Of a stretch of 64,000 bases of DNA, positions 23,776 through 35,440 are shown in pieces. The notes below the pieces were generated by a model that saw only the letters and a list, made by a program, of their open reading frames with translations, did not search any database and was not told the DNA's origin. A program made the position numbers and the translations under genes. The stretch's first letter is position 1; each line of letters begins with the position of its first letter. The DNA comes from Capsicum annuum (Eukaryota > Streptophyta > Magnoliopsida > Solanales > Solanaceae), in assembly GCF_002878395.1 (NCBI RefSeq), contig NC_061114.1, positions 145,142,560 through 145,206,559 of the forward strand, read 5' to 3'.

Positions 23776-25285
23776 CCTGGGGAAAAAGTATGGACATTAG
23801 CCTTCATATCTTCCTCATCTTCCCATGTAGCCTCTTCTAGCTTTTGGTTTCTCCAAAAGTCCTTCACCAAGCTACATCCTTGGCACTACATTGATGAACT
23901 TGTCTATCTAATATCTCAATTGGGACTTCCTCATAGGGCAAGGAATCTGTAACACCAACATCCTCAGTGCGTACTATCAAGGAAGGATCACCCACACACT
24001 TTTTAGCAGAGACACATGGTACACGGGATAAATTGAACCCAAACTTACATGCAAGTCTAAATCATAAGCAACATTCATAATTATCCATAAAATCTTATAT
24101 AGACCATCGTAATAGGGACTAAGCTTTCCCTTCTTCCTTAATCTCGAACTTATTTAATAGGAGACACCTTCAAAAATACCTAATTATTTACTTTAAACCT
24201 CAACTCTCTTCACCTTACATAGGTATAAGACTTTTGGCAACGTTAAGCAGACTTATGTCTTTATCTAATCACCTTCACTTTCTCCATGCCTTGGTGAACC
24301 AAGTCAGGACCAAACAACCTAGTCTTACCAACTTTGAACCATCCAACGGGTGACCTATACCTCCTACCATAACGAGACTTAAAAGAGCCATATGAATGCT
24401 CGACTAATAACTATTGTTCTACTTAAACTTGATAAGAGGCAAATAATCAACTCAACTACCCTTAAAATCAACCACACAAGCCCTTGGAATAACTTCCAAG
24501 GTCTGAATATTACTCTTTGCTTATCTATGCATTTAAGGGTGGAAAGACGTGCTAAGTTTCACCTATGTACCCTAACCTTTCTAAAATAAACTCCAAAAGT
24601 TATATAAAAATTGAGTACCTCTGTTAAAAATAATGGACATTTGTGCACCATGAATCATTTTCCTGAATAAACAACCTCAGATTATCCTCTCCTGAGTAGT
24701 TAGTCCTCACAAGAAAGAAGTAAGTGGACTTAGTCATCCTATCCATAAAGAACAAAATTAAATCATTCTAATTTCTAGACCACAGAAGACCCATAATAAA
24801 ATTCTTATTGATCCTATCCCACTTTTATACAGGTAACTCTATCTTTTGAAATATGCCACCAAGCCTTAAGTGCTCAACCTTAACTTGATGACAAACTATA
24901 TTCTTAGCAACAAAATTTGCTACATCCTCTTTATATTGTTTCACTAATAAATCTCCTTCAAGTCATGGTACATTTTAGTCAAACCTAGATGAACTGTATA
25001 TTAGGACTCATAAGCCTCACTCAGAATCCTTTCTCACAGCCTATTAACATCAGGAACACATAATCTACCTTGGTACCCCGAAATTCCATCTCCCCCATTC
25101 TCAAAAGCTATAACCTTTTGTTGACCTACATTATCCTTAATCCGCATAATAATGAGATACAAAACCCGCTTTTCCTTTAACTCAACACCAAGAGATGGTT
25201 TGACCACTTCCTGAATAATGTCTCCTCCATTCTCAAAGTCCAAAAAATGAACTCCAAAGTTAGCCAATCTAGGAATGCCCTTCAC
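23776..25285 (-). pseudogene. C integrase and chromodomain (broken)
   Basis: Minus-strand integrase remnant. It starts at about 25285 with RLANFGVHFLDFENGGD, then GGDGISGYQGRLCVPDVNRL, the decayed zinc-binding region, and a frameshifted core in which a DRMTKST-like segment is visible near 24740. The tail at about 23890-23776 reads LEEATWEDEEDMKAN, a chromodomain end as in Tekay/Del elements. Many stops and shifts lie between. The identity is firm; the individual catalytic residues could not all be placed. Confidence 0.8.
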
Positions 25286-25297
25286 CAGACCTATTTT

Positions 25298-25860
25298 CTA
25301 TCTATCTATATGTGATAAGCTCCCTATATAAAACCTTCTAAAAGTATCAACAAAAACATTAGCTTTACTTAGTTGGTAATGAAGACTTATATCATACCTC
25401 ATAAGAAATTCAAGCCACCTCCTCATTTTGATGTTTAACTTTTTTTTCATGAACATATATTGCAAAATCTTATGATTTGAATAGATACCCACATGCACCC
25501 CACGCAGATAATGATGCCAAATCATTAAAGAAAAATCCATAGCTGCCGACTCTATATCATGATTTGGATAGTTCCTTTAATGAACCTTAATCTATCTAGA
25601 AGTGTAAACCACCACCTTACCTTGTTGTATTAACACATAGCAAAGTCCCACATGAGATGTATCAAAAAATACAACAAAGCCATTAGTAAAAAATATAACA
25701 AAGCCATTAGTACCTTTTGGTAGGGTTAAAACTGGAGCAGAAGTTGGCTTATCTTTCAACTTCTCAAATCTACCCTCACAAGCATTGGGCCACAAAAACT
25801 TAACCTTATTTTGAGTTAATCTAGTCAATGGAGTAGTAATAAATGAGAAAATCTCCACAA
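25298..25860 (-). pseudogene. C RNase H (broken)
   Basis: The minus strand carries FLWPNACEGRFEKLKDKPTS, then FFDTSHVGLCYVLIQQGKVV, MIWHHYLRGVHVGIYSNHK and YQLSKANVFVDTFRRF, the standard RT-to-RNase H linkage of gypsy elements. Asp in the FTDHK box is replaced (YSNHK). A 24-bp in-frame duplication adds eight residues. A stop lies between the two halves (near 25590). Confidence 0.82.
25664..25712 (-). repeat. 24-bp in-frame duplication in C RNase H
   Basis: Two near-identical 24-bp units start at 25664 and 25688 (AAAAAATAYAACAAAGCCAT). On the minus strand they give a repeated NGFV(I/V)FF segment in front of the RNase H DTS motif. Confidence 0.85.
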
Positions 25861-26812
25861 ACCTTCTTTAATAATCAACCAAGTCTATAAAGCTCCTAAT
25901 GTTGGTCGGAGTTATGGATTTGGGCCACTTCTTCACCACCTCAACTTTTTGTGGATCCACCTTGATCCCTTTACTAGAAACAACATGACTAAGAAAAGTT
26001 ACACCATCCAACATAAATTTGCACTTAGCAAACTTAGTATACAACTTCTGATCCTAAAGGGTCTGAAATATAATTTAGAGATGATTAGCATGATCTGGCT
26101 TACTCTTATAATATACAAAGATATTATTAATTAATATCATCAAAAATAGATTCAAAAACTATCTAAACACCTGATTCATATGAACCATGAATGCACTTGG
26201 AGCATTAGTCAACCCAAATGACATAACTAGAAACTCATAGTGACCATACCGGGTTTAAAAAGCAATCTTGGGAATATCAACCTCCCTAATCATTAACTGA
26301 TGATTGCTTGAATGAAGTTCAATCTTAGAGAAGAATCTAGCACCTTGAAACTAATTGAAAAGGACATTAATTCTAGAAAGAGTGTACTTATTCTTCACTG
26401 TCACCTTATTCATCTGAGAATAATCTCTACATATTCAAAAAGACCCATTTTTCTTCTATAAGAAAAGTACAGGAGCACACTAAACAGAAATAATAGGATG
26501 AATAAAACCCTTATTAAGAAGATCTTTTAACTACTTCTTTAGATTTTATAATTCAACAACAACTATTATATAAGGAGGAATAGAAATAGTACTGGTATCT
26601 AATAAATGATCAATCCTAATATCTATTTCCCTATAAGGAGGAATTCTAGGAAGATCATCAGGAAACACTTCTAAAAATTCATTAACTACAAAGACAAAAT
26701 GCAAAGAAATACTTTCTGAGTTAGAATCTTTAACACAAACTAGATGATATAGACACCTTTTCGAAATCAATTTCTGAGCTCTAAGATAAGAGATAAACCT
26801 CTCTTTAGGCAC
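25861..26812 (-). pseudogene. C reverse transcriptase with Asn-Asn active site
   Basis: RT remnant on the minus strand. It begins with VVNEFLEVFPDDLPRIPP and YREIDIRIDHLLDTSTISIP. After frameshifts come the catalytic box, read as LINNIFVYYKSKPDHANHL, and VTFLSHVVSSKGIKVDPQKV. The two catalytic aspartates of the usual FIDD box are Asn-Asn (codons at 26123-26128 on the complementary strand), each explained by one G-to-A change. The enzyme would be dead even without the stops. Confidence 0.85.
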
Positions 26813-26879
26813 TATAGAACTCCCCTCTTATTTTACTATTGTCTTATTAGGAAAGTGAAAACTGACCTTTTGGGTCCTA

Positions 26880-27200
26880 CAATCTCGATATGCATAGCAT
26901 GAATAAAACCAATCCCTAAGATCACATCAAAATCTATAGTATCTATATTGGATCCACCAAAGTCTCCCTATGGAAGATAAACACCACACAACACTTATAG
27001 ATCATTCTAGCCATAATATAATCACCCATTGAGGTAGACCAAACAAGGGTCAAAAATACTTTATGGATAAAAACCAAAATACACAGCAACATAAAGTGAC
27101 ATATAAGATATAGTAGACCCTAAATCAAGCAAAGAATACATATCACAAGAGAAGAGTTATAGCATACCAATGAAAACATCAAGAAATGCCTTAGATTCCT
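26880..27200 (-). pseudogene. C aspartic protease (broken)
   Basis: The minus strand near 27145-27080 reads SLLDLGSTISYMSLYVAVYF, matching the chromovirus protease box (usual LLDPGATLSFVTPYVA); the active Asp is kept. Downstream, DFDVILGI is recognisable near 26925. Stops and frameshifts break the frame. Confidence 0.75.
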
Positions 27201-27339
27201 AATGAGAAACTCATGGATAAAGACGATTTCGGGTAGGGTCGATATGAGAAGTAGCACTCTTTGGAGTAGGAGTTGAAGAAATAGCAACCGAAACCTTATT
27301 ATCTACTGTGGCAACATTAGTTACTGGATAATCTCATTG

Positions 27340-27560
27340 TATATGACTAGGATGACCACAATTATAGCACCGGTTCCTCCCCTTATCATACCGACGATGG
27401 CAAAGTTTTCATAAAATAAACAAAAAGGATAAGATGGAGCTGACTGAGATCCACTAACTTGAGATTGGGCACACTTTTCCTTAAAACCACTATTAGCCTG
27501 AATGCGATGTTTACTAGATAACTTAGGATAAGGGGCACTAGACGAATAATAAAAACAAAA
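27340..27560 (-). pseudogene. C gag C-terminal part with zinc knuckle
   Basis: The minus strand at about 27396-27343 reads CYNCGHPSHIQ, then a stop and DYP. This is a CCHC knuckle (C-x2-C-x4-H) whose last Cys is Tyr. The serine/glutamine-rich stretch before it (SQVSGSQSAPSYPF) suits the end of gag. Similarity ends near 27560, where the element is truncated. Confidence 0.65.
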
Positions 27561-27832
27561 ATTTCACAAAGTATTCATCCTTCTCCACTGCCTATCATTT
27601 CTTCCACAACTCAATTGATTTGCAAGCGGTGTAGGTTAATGTTATGGGACATTTTATGATTCAGGAGATGTATCCTTGATGTGTATTTTGTACGTCTTAA
27701 TTTCTTCTTAGCTCAATTGAGATATGATACCTACTTAGTACAAATGGACTATACTCACCCCTATTGTTCCCTTCTAGTGCAGATTTACATTTGGTTGTGT
27801 CCCACCTTGCTTGATTTGGGCAATTGTTAGAG
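27561..27832. other. Unassigned spacer
   Basis: 272 bp between truncated element C and LTR-B copy 2. No repeat end, ORF or similarity recognised; it could be a remnant of still older sequence. Confidence 0.4.
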
Positions 27833-29243
27833 TTTCATGACCTGATTTACAAGTCATGATGGCACCTACTAAGTATTGCTAATAGATAAGACAATAATAA
27901 ACCCCAGAGCTCATGCAATAGGTTAATTCCTAAGGAATACCAATCATAGGCCAAATCGAGTGAACACAAGTTATAAATACATAAAGCGTTCTAAATAAAA
28001 AAAATAAGTCAACATAAAAATACCAATCGAACGACCTGGTAGAGCAAGTACAAGGGCATTTACAGTCATTAATACATCCCAAAAGACTTAGAATATACTT
28101 AATACATTTGTCTCTACACAAAAGACTGAATAACAATTAGATAAATGGAAATGGGTGACTCAAAACTCTAATATTTCACCTAATCTCCTAAAGATCAACT
28201 CTTCACCTACAACTATCAACAACTACAGCTAGCACCCAGATCTACACCAAGAAGTTACAAAAGTTTAGTATGGGTACAGAAACAATGATACTCAGTAGGC
28301 ATCCTCCAAAACTGAGCTAAATCATGATATAAAGATAATATAATGCAAGATAATTATAATTAAATTAAGATATAGAATCAAACATGAATCATCTCCACCA
28401 TAAGTGTACATAATGAGAAATTGAATAAAAATTCCAATATAACATAAGACACCAACACATGCCATATCGCCGTTGTGCAAAACAAATAGACAATTTGGAA
28501 CTATAACACAACAAGAGGTATCAACATAGGAAAACATACGCACAAAGTTGGCTCCCATACGCCAACTAGTTATAAAGTAAAGAACTCATTATTGAATCCC
28601 ATACTACTAGAGAGTACACACAAGAGAAGCATGGAGGAATTGAAACAACACATATCCAAAAATCATCATTATTCAAGAATTTTCCCATAATATCATCAAT
28701 CGGTCATTTTACCAAACATTCATTAATTACCAACTTTAACCAAGTGCCCATATTCCATACTATTACCATTATTTTTCAATCTTAGCATCACTATATACTA
28801 ACCATAATTTACTAGCTAGTCACCTCTCATTAACAAATCCATTTTGTTTACCATCCATCATAAAACCTTTAGTTATTATTTTACAACTATTTACAATATA
28901 AACTCTATTCATGGGTTACCACCTAGACTTTATTCAATAACAAACCCGTATTTGGAAACTTGGGATCGTTCATTAACTATTTATCATCATTCGCTTAATC
29001 ATCATTATCAATAAATCATTAAGGATACTAATTATTTGTATTACTAATCATTATTATACACTAACCATCATTATCACTAGCCATTTATTACACTATTCAT
29101 TATTGTCACTAATGTTCAATTATTAGCCACTTAAACAACATATATCATTAATCCTCATTTAATGCTAAACAACAACTACACCTCTTTATGAGCATTTATC
29201 ACTAGTTGGCTATAATCGGAATCCATAATATCAATAACATACT
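27833..29243 (-). mobile_element. LTR-B copy 2, left part
   Basis: It begins TTTCATGACCTGATTTACAA and runs parallel to LTR-B copy 1 from 4250 to about 5580 (for example GATGGCACCTACTAA, GGTTAATTCC, CTCAGTAGGCATC). It is cut at 29243 by the Athila-like array and resumes at about 45596. The minus-strand ORFs inside (27930-28558) are shadows in LTR sequence. Confidence 0.72.
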
Positions 29244-30620
29244 TGATCACACTCACCTATACCTTTAAATTGATAGAGGATGATCATTGTCAATAGCTCA
29301 ACTTGCGTTGAGGTCGAATCCACATAGAGCAAAATAAGCTTTGTAGTGCTATGGGTGTTAACAATTACTATAAAGATAACCAAAGTACAAATAAAGTAAA
29401 ATGCATGATTTAAATAGGGGTTGGTTTGAAATAAGGATTTATAATGTCTACACAGGTCAATACATGAAGGAAACACTTGTGATTTAAAGTTTCATATTAG
29501 AAGGATCTTGGGATTATGTCTACCTAAGGGCAAGTTATGCATGGGAACATGATGACTTAGTGCAAATTCTAGTTATTAGAGACGTGGTAGGCTAGGTTGA
29601 AAATCCTTGAGGCTCGTTTGTCAACAAAGCCTTAAGGTTGTCACTCATTGACCCTTTCGAGTACCTAACATGTGTGTCAATTAAAGCCACCTAACACCTC
29701 AATTGGGCATCCTTATTTCTAGGATGATTCCCAAGATATAGCCTACTCACCCTTATCTCTAAGATGGAAAATATTGTAAAATACATCCATTATTGTCCAC
29801 TATTGCTTTGTCCCCCATAGACCTCATTTAAGAATGATGTCTGCTTCTAAGAATTTTGGGGTTTTCACCCATAAACCCATTTTGGGAATTTAGTATTTTC
29901 ACCAACAAATCCCAACTAATTAAATAAAAAAATAGTGAAAAGCATCATCAACAAACTAGAATCTAAGGAAATACCTTACAACCCATACAAAACTGAACCT
30001 TAGTTCAACATAATCCTAAGAAAAAAAGAGATTTAGCTACACATGAATTAAAGACAAAGAAATATACCATACGATTCATTCAAAACACCAATCCATCAAT
30101 TTCATTAAATTAAAAATATAAAATTTAAAAACAATTGTTGCCTAAATCAGGGTTTGTCACTTTAAGTTTAAATTCTTGCCAAAATTCTAGTATGCCAAAA
30201 TGGGAAAGGGTTTGAGACTTTTAAGGGATTTGGGGTCGGCAATTAAAAATTAAAAATTTACCATGAGCCTATCCCACGTTGCTTCAATCATTCTAGCTTT
30301 ACTGCGATAGCAGCTACTGTGATCACGGTTACATCACATGTTCGAGGAGGGTGACCTAACTTAACTGGCCATGGTCGTGACCCTTAGACCGTAATAACGG
30401 TAACTAAGCTTGATTTTGTAAAGGGCCCTCAGTTCTTCACTTTTCTCTTCTTTTTGAGTTTTTTAGCTAAAATCCATATCTTTCTAGATCATCACCTATA
30501 TGCCGACAAAATGTGGAAATTAGTGCATTCATCTAAAAAACTTGTCTCATTTATACCTTTAAATTAAACTAGTGTGCAAAAATTTAGGACGTAAATAAAT
30601 GATAAATTCACCACTTATCA
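29244..30620 (-). repeat. LTR1 of the array (3' LTR of X1)
   Basis: 1377 bp. Plus-strand ends are TGATCACACTCACC and CCACTTATCA, so on the minus strand it runs TGATAAG to GTGATCA. The GGTCGAATCCACATAG segment at 29311-29326 is the conserved end region of this family (relatives: GGTTGAATCCACGAGGAG). It contains a cluster of GATC/CGGT inverted motifs at 30296-30405. Confidence 0.85.
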
Positions 30621-30640
30621 CCCCCAACTTAAAACTTTGC
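30621..30640 (-). other. Polypurine tract of X1
   Basis: The minus strand reads AAGTTTTAAGTTGGGGG immediately before LTR1, the layout seen at 38198 and 49338. Confidence 0.8.
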
Positions 30641-32766
30641 TTGACTTAAAGCGACATTACTTATTACTCAGTAAGACAATGTAAACTTTAAGCCCATTTA
30701 TTCAAACCAATGATCACAATGACCTCAAAATTAAGTGTTGCCATAAGTGGCTCTTCAAACAAGGGCAAAGTTAATTTCAAGACGCCACTCAACATTAAAT
30801 AAAATGTCTAAGATGTGCATGACTTTAAAGAACAACAATCCAATAATCACTAACACTCTAAAAGTGACTCTCCATTGTCCTTAACTCCAATATACTCTTT
30901 TTGACTCATTATTCCAAAGATAAAAATGACACCCACCTCAACTTGTTCATATTACTCCTCACAAGAAGGATATACAACACACCTAATAATCTAATATGCA
31001 ACAAAGGGGATTAAGTGCAAAGCTAGCTCTCTCACAAAGACTCTCAATGCTAACAAGTATGATTGCGTAGGCTTGCCCTTGTTTTCAATCGCCACTACAA
31101 TGATTACAATTGGTTGGATATCTCGAAGAGCTCTTTGATATTGTAATGAGGGTTTGGGAAAGGGTAGGATATCATTTAGGAACAAAATGGACCAATTTTT
31201 TGTCCATAGACCACTCGTTTTGTTTTCACACTTTACACATGCCTATTTTAGCTATCTTGATTGACCCAATTTTTTAGAGGCATCTTACATTTGCTTATTT
31301 CTTTTGAAATCTATGCCTTATTGTTCTTTTCGTCATTCCTTTCTTTTGCATTTTTTTCATGCTTAGATCACAGGCATCCACTCACACTACCTTAACCCAA
31401 GGTCAACTCTTTCAAAGTTACCATCCCCAACACAGGCATTTAGCTTCGATTTTCTTTTATTTTTCATGTTCAAGGAGGGTAGGGTTCAAGGGGAAAAAAC
31501 TTTAAATGGATCAAGGCTTGTAATGTAGTTGTCAAATAAAGGCTTGAAGGCTCAAATTGGGTGACTAAGGTTACCATCTGAAGAATGGGTAGGATGTTTA
31601 GGATAAAGTAGGTTCCTATGTTCATACAAATGGCCGAGGATCATTTAACCAACCAAGCATAATCAAAATTAGCCTTGAGAGACTAATGGGGCAAGTTCTA
31701 GTCGGTATAAGTATGCATGAGATTTAGACACAAATTCTCACCGCACATAATATGCAAACTCATCAAAGGGAATCAATTTCCCTTCCTACTAGAGATAAAA
31801 TGAAGTATCTACCAACTACTACAAGCAAATATTTTGGAGACACAAAAATAGGTAAAGCATTATTACAAAGTCACTCACGTATATGCCCTTGATTTTTGAA
31901 ATTTTTTTTGATGGACAGGGTGGTTTGTTTGCATTTGCACCACACATATTTTGTTATTTATGACACCAAACCAAGATACCATCTCATATTATAGCTTTCA
32001 TACGGGTAAACTATATGGATACACAGACTTCACCATAAGCATAAGTGCGATTACAAAACCAAAATTCAACAGGTATATAGATTTCCCTTGCATTTAAAAC
32101 TTCAATGATATGGGTACACAGACTTCCCCTGAATTTATGGCTCAAAACCCAGTCATAATAATTTTCTCTTAAGAATGTCATCACTCAATCTACCACAGGA
32201 AAAGGCTCATCTGATATCACCACAATCAAAATAAAGATAAAGTAAAAATTAATAATCCATGAAAATATGGGCATTATTAAAGTGCCCAAATATTAAAACG
32301 CAATAAAAATAAAAATCATCCAAAATGTCATCAAAACAACACCAAACATCCAGAAATATCAAAATAATACAGCCCTAAATAGAATGAATACAAAGACAGA
32401 CACCTCCAACTAAAAAGCTAGTAGTTTCCTCATTGCATAAACAATCAAGCATAAAGAGAGATAAGGGCGCTCCCTAAAAATGAATCAAGAGCTGCTCTTT
32501 CTTTCAGACTCTGTATCATCTCCTGCATCCTTAGGACTAGACTACTTAGCTAGGACCTCATCATTACTCTTAAATCAGGAGAAAGGTAATGTGTCTCAAG
32601 GTTTTAGGACCTTCTAAAGTCCCTTTACCACCTTTCACATTTTACTAAACAATATATCTATCTTCTTCTTTCTTTTTAGAATTTTCTAATATATCTCTAG
32701 AACTCTCAGTATGACTCCTCCAAGGATTAGTAGGCCCTCACAAGCCTAGCAATGGTAACTCTTTCT
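30641..32766 (-). other. X1 3' noncoding region
   Basis: About 2.1 kb between the second ORF and the polypurine tract. It aligns with 38212-40590 of X2 along its length (for example CAACAAAGGGGATTAAGTGC at 31000 against 38585). Short open frames are not kept between the copies, so it is taken as noncoding. Pyrimidine-rich stretches on the plus strand lie at 31320-31390. Confidence 0.7.
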
Positions 32767-33597
32767 TCAGTTGTTCCTCCATATACTTTTTACAATCAAA
32801 TTGGGAAACATATGAATAGCGGCTTGTGGAGGGCTCTCCAGCCTTTGGGGAAACTTAGAAACTAGATCCACAATGGTCCTTATCTCACTAGAAATATCAC
32901 GTAAGGGGATATTTGATGGACTACAAGGATCTAGATCCTCATATGTCAACTTACCTAAGTCAACTTGAGAGGATAGATGGGGGTGCCAGGGCACTTCCCA
33001 TTGCACCCTCACCTTTAATTTTTAGAAGATAGATGGGGGTGCCAGAGTGCACCCAAATGTCATCAAGGTACTTAACAACACTTTTCTCCTACATAAATCA
33101 TTAATAAGAAAGGGAAGAAGAGATGCGCACCATTATGCTTTTTGACAATCTTATCTCTGAGAGCACAAGTCGACCAGCATTCAAAGTAATGACATCTAAA
33201 AAACAAGCAAACATCCCAGACCATACATCTAGAACACATAGATGTCATTGATTTACTCCACACCAAAGTCTATCTACTTCCCACAAATCTTGATAATCTT
33301 GATGGACGGGCCTGATAAAGATACTATGCTAAGGTTAGCATAGAATTCTTGGACCGACTGCTCATTTACTTTGTAAGGATCTAGGGCAAACCACCACCAC
33401 CTAGTGGCCATGGGTCTTTCATTATATACCAAAAGCTTTTTTAGAACTTTCTCCAAGCATATTCCTCTCTCTGGGAGCATCTTTCTTCTTGGAAGATCAC
33501 CATAGAAGAGAATGTTGCACTGGGGGGCCTTAAATAAGACTTTGTCATAGTCTTCTATGATACAATCCTGAAAATCAGGAGAACAACACAACAACAT
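32767..33597 (-). pseudogene. X1 second ORF, REFYANL-type retroelement protein
   Basis: Located between gag-protease and the 3' LTR, in the place of the env-like ORF of Athila elements. The first part (33597-33274) reads MLPERGICLEKVLKKL, then ATRWWWFALDPYKVNEQSV and QEFYANLSIVSLSGP. The REFYANL-like core recalls the plant repeat family known as 'putative plant transposon protein'; that link is from memory. After a stop, the frame continues weakly to 32767. Just upstream lies TTTTCAG, a possible splice acceptor. The homologue in X2 is at 40590-41160. Function unknown. Confidence 0.6.
32972..33080 (-). repeat. 56-bp duplication in X1 second ORF
   Basis: GATAGATGGGGGTGCCAG occurs at 32972 and again at 33028. 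The X2 copy has it once (near 40589), so the duplication arose in X1. Confidence 0.75.
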
Positions 33598-34512
33598 TAA
33601 TCATCGATATTTTGATGCACAAACTATGTTATGTTGTACACTAAAGCTCATGGAATGGTTACTTGGTGTTGTTTGAACATGAATTTGAAGTATAAAATAT
33701 TGGCCTAGACTGGAATTTAGCCTTAGATGTAGTGATCGTAGGACATAGATCCTCGATCACGGTCCCAATACTGCGATCATGGTATTTGAGACTTTTTCGA
33801 TCTTTAATTTTAATAGTCCAAAGATCCAAATTCCAAGCCAAACATGTTCCAAAACAAGGATTAAACAACCAACCATGAACTTATTTGGGAATCTGATCGA
33901 GCACTTGGGTGCACAATATATTTTACTAATTATTAAATAAAATTTGGATACTCAAGACTTCCCCACATGTGTGCATACCAATTCTAGCATATAATCACCA
34001 CACAAGTATAATTGAACATGTATTTAGCCATGAAAATCATAATTCTAGGACTTTCCTATAAAATGCATTCTATGGCCTCTTTCCAACAATTACATCAAAA
34101 ATTCAATGCACTTATTGGAGAAAATGGGGACAGAAGGATGCTCAAATGCTTTTGAGTGCCCAAAATATATTTATGAGTGGGAATAATTTGGGAAACGTGT
34201 ATAAGGAAAATTGACATTCAGATGGTCATATAGGCTGATTTTACTGTAATCACAGTTCAAGTTCTACGATTGCAGTGACATGGGTGACTGTAATAACGGC
34301 TTTGGGGCTCGCGATCACAGTAACAAAGAGTATTTCTGCACCTCTATTTTCCCTTATTTATTCCAACTTGAAAAATTTCACACTTTTCCCTTTTCAAACG
34401 CGCTCAGAACACTCTATAGATCCACAAATGCATGGATTAATCAATGAAAAAAATTTAAAATCTACTCAATCAAGTTTATTAAGAAAGGATACAGGCCACT
34501 TTCATGGCATTT
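33598..34512 (-). other. X1 intergenic region with GATC-motif clusters
   Basis: 0.9 kb between the end of gag-protease and the second ORF. It has two islands of paired motifs: 33730-33785 (GATCGTAGG, CGATCACGGT, GCGATCATGG) and 34245-34325 (GTAATCACAG, GATTGCAGTGAC, GTAATAACGG, GCGATCACAG). The same kind of island lies in the LTRs (30296-30405, 37855-37978). It may hold an internal promoter and intron for the second ORF; no proof. Confidence 0.5.
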
Positions 34513-34539
34513 ATGGGTTGCCTCCCATGCAGTGCCTTA
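34513..34539 (-). other. Conserved AGGCAACCC block, X1
   Basis: The minus strand contains GGGAGGCAACCCAT, preceded by a TAAGGCACTGCAT segment. X2 (42129-42156) and G (47716-47740) carry the same block at the same place, just after gag-protease, while the surrounding sequence has diverged. Confidence 0.75.
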
Positions 34540-34559
34540 GTTAACGTTGTAGCATGATG

Positions 34560-35440
34560 TTAATCATTTTTAAGTGGTATAATCAAGGGAACCATCCTTC
34601 ACTTACTTATCTTCAACATCTATAAATAACACCACTTGAAGATCCATGGGTTATTTCTTCCTTTTGTATACCTAGAAGGATACTTCACCATCATAAACTC
34701 TAAACCTTATTTCCTAAAGATCCAGAAAAAAATTGCTCTTTTGGTAAAAAGGTAAGGTCGACCAAGGATAATAGGAAAATCTTTATCTATCTCACAATCT
34801 AACACCATAAAATTGTTGGAAGGATGAATTTATCCACTTTTACAAACACATCAAATAAAACACCAATTGATTTTTTTATTGACCAGTCTGCCATTAAAAG
34901 CCTTATCAACATTGGTGTAGGGGCATTCAAGATAAGTCTCATATATCTTGAAAATGTCATGAGGTTTATACTCATACTGAGGTTATATAGATATTTTCTA
35001 AACTTATGTGTCTCGATTGTGCATGGAATGGTAACGGCCCCAAGGTCTTCTTTCTTTTTCTCTATTGCTCTACTCTTGATAGCACAACAACTATAGGTGA
35101 CTTCAATTGTGTCACCTTTATTAAGCTTCTTCTTTGACATTAATTTCTTCATAAGCTTTCCATTCCCTGAAATCTGTTTGATAGAGTCAAATAACAGAAT
35201 ATTAATAGAGAGGTCGTTAAGCTTCGCCATATATTTCTTTAGCTTGTCATTCTCTTATTTTCTCTTAATCCTTTGGGGAATCAGAGGAGGGGTTTGAATT
35301 GTGGGAAACACATTACATTGTGGCTTATCATTCTCAACCATCTCTTTATCAATTTTCATCAGTTCTTTTTTATCTCCTTCTTCTTGAGATTTCAGAGGGC
35401 CTTCTTTTGAATCTATGAAAACCTTTGACTTCACATTCAC
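34560..35440 (-). pseudogene. X1 protease region (broken)
   Basis: Athila-type protease region on the minus strand: LNDLSINILLFDSIKQ, VTIPCTIETHKF, NLSMSINLMT at the active site, ADWSIKKSIGVLFDV and VKVDKFILP, then ILGRP near 34755. Relatives read DLGASINLMP at the active site; here Asp is Asn and Gly is Ser, so the protease is dead. The frame ends before the AGGCAACCC block. Confidence 0.85.

Larger units (their letters stand above)
21746..27560 (-). mobile_element. Element C: chromovirus truncated at its 5' side
   Basis: A minus-strand Ty3/gypsy element with 3' LTR (21746-23631), polypurine tract, integrase-chromodomain, RNase H, RT, protease and a gag zinc knuckle, in reverse order on the plus strand. 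The 5' LTR, PBS and most of gag are missing beyond about 27560. It is inserted in LTR-E' next to ATTAT (21741-21745); the partner TSD is lost. The RT active site is mutated. Edges on the right are approximate. Confidence 0.85.
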
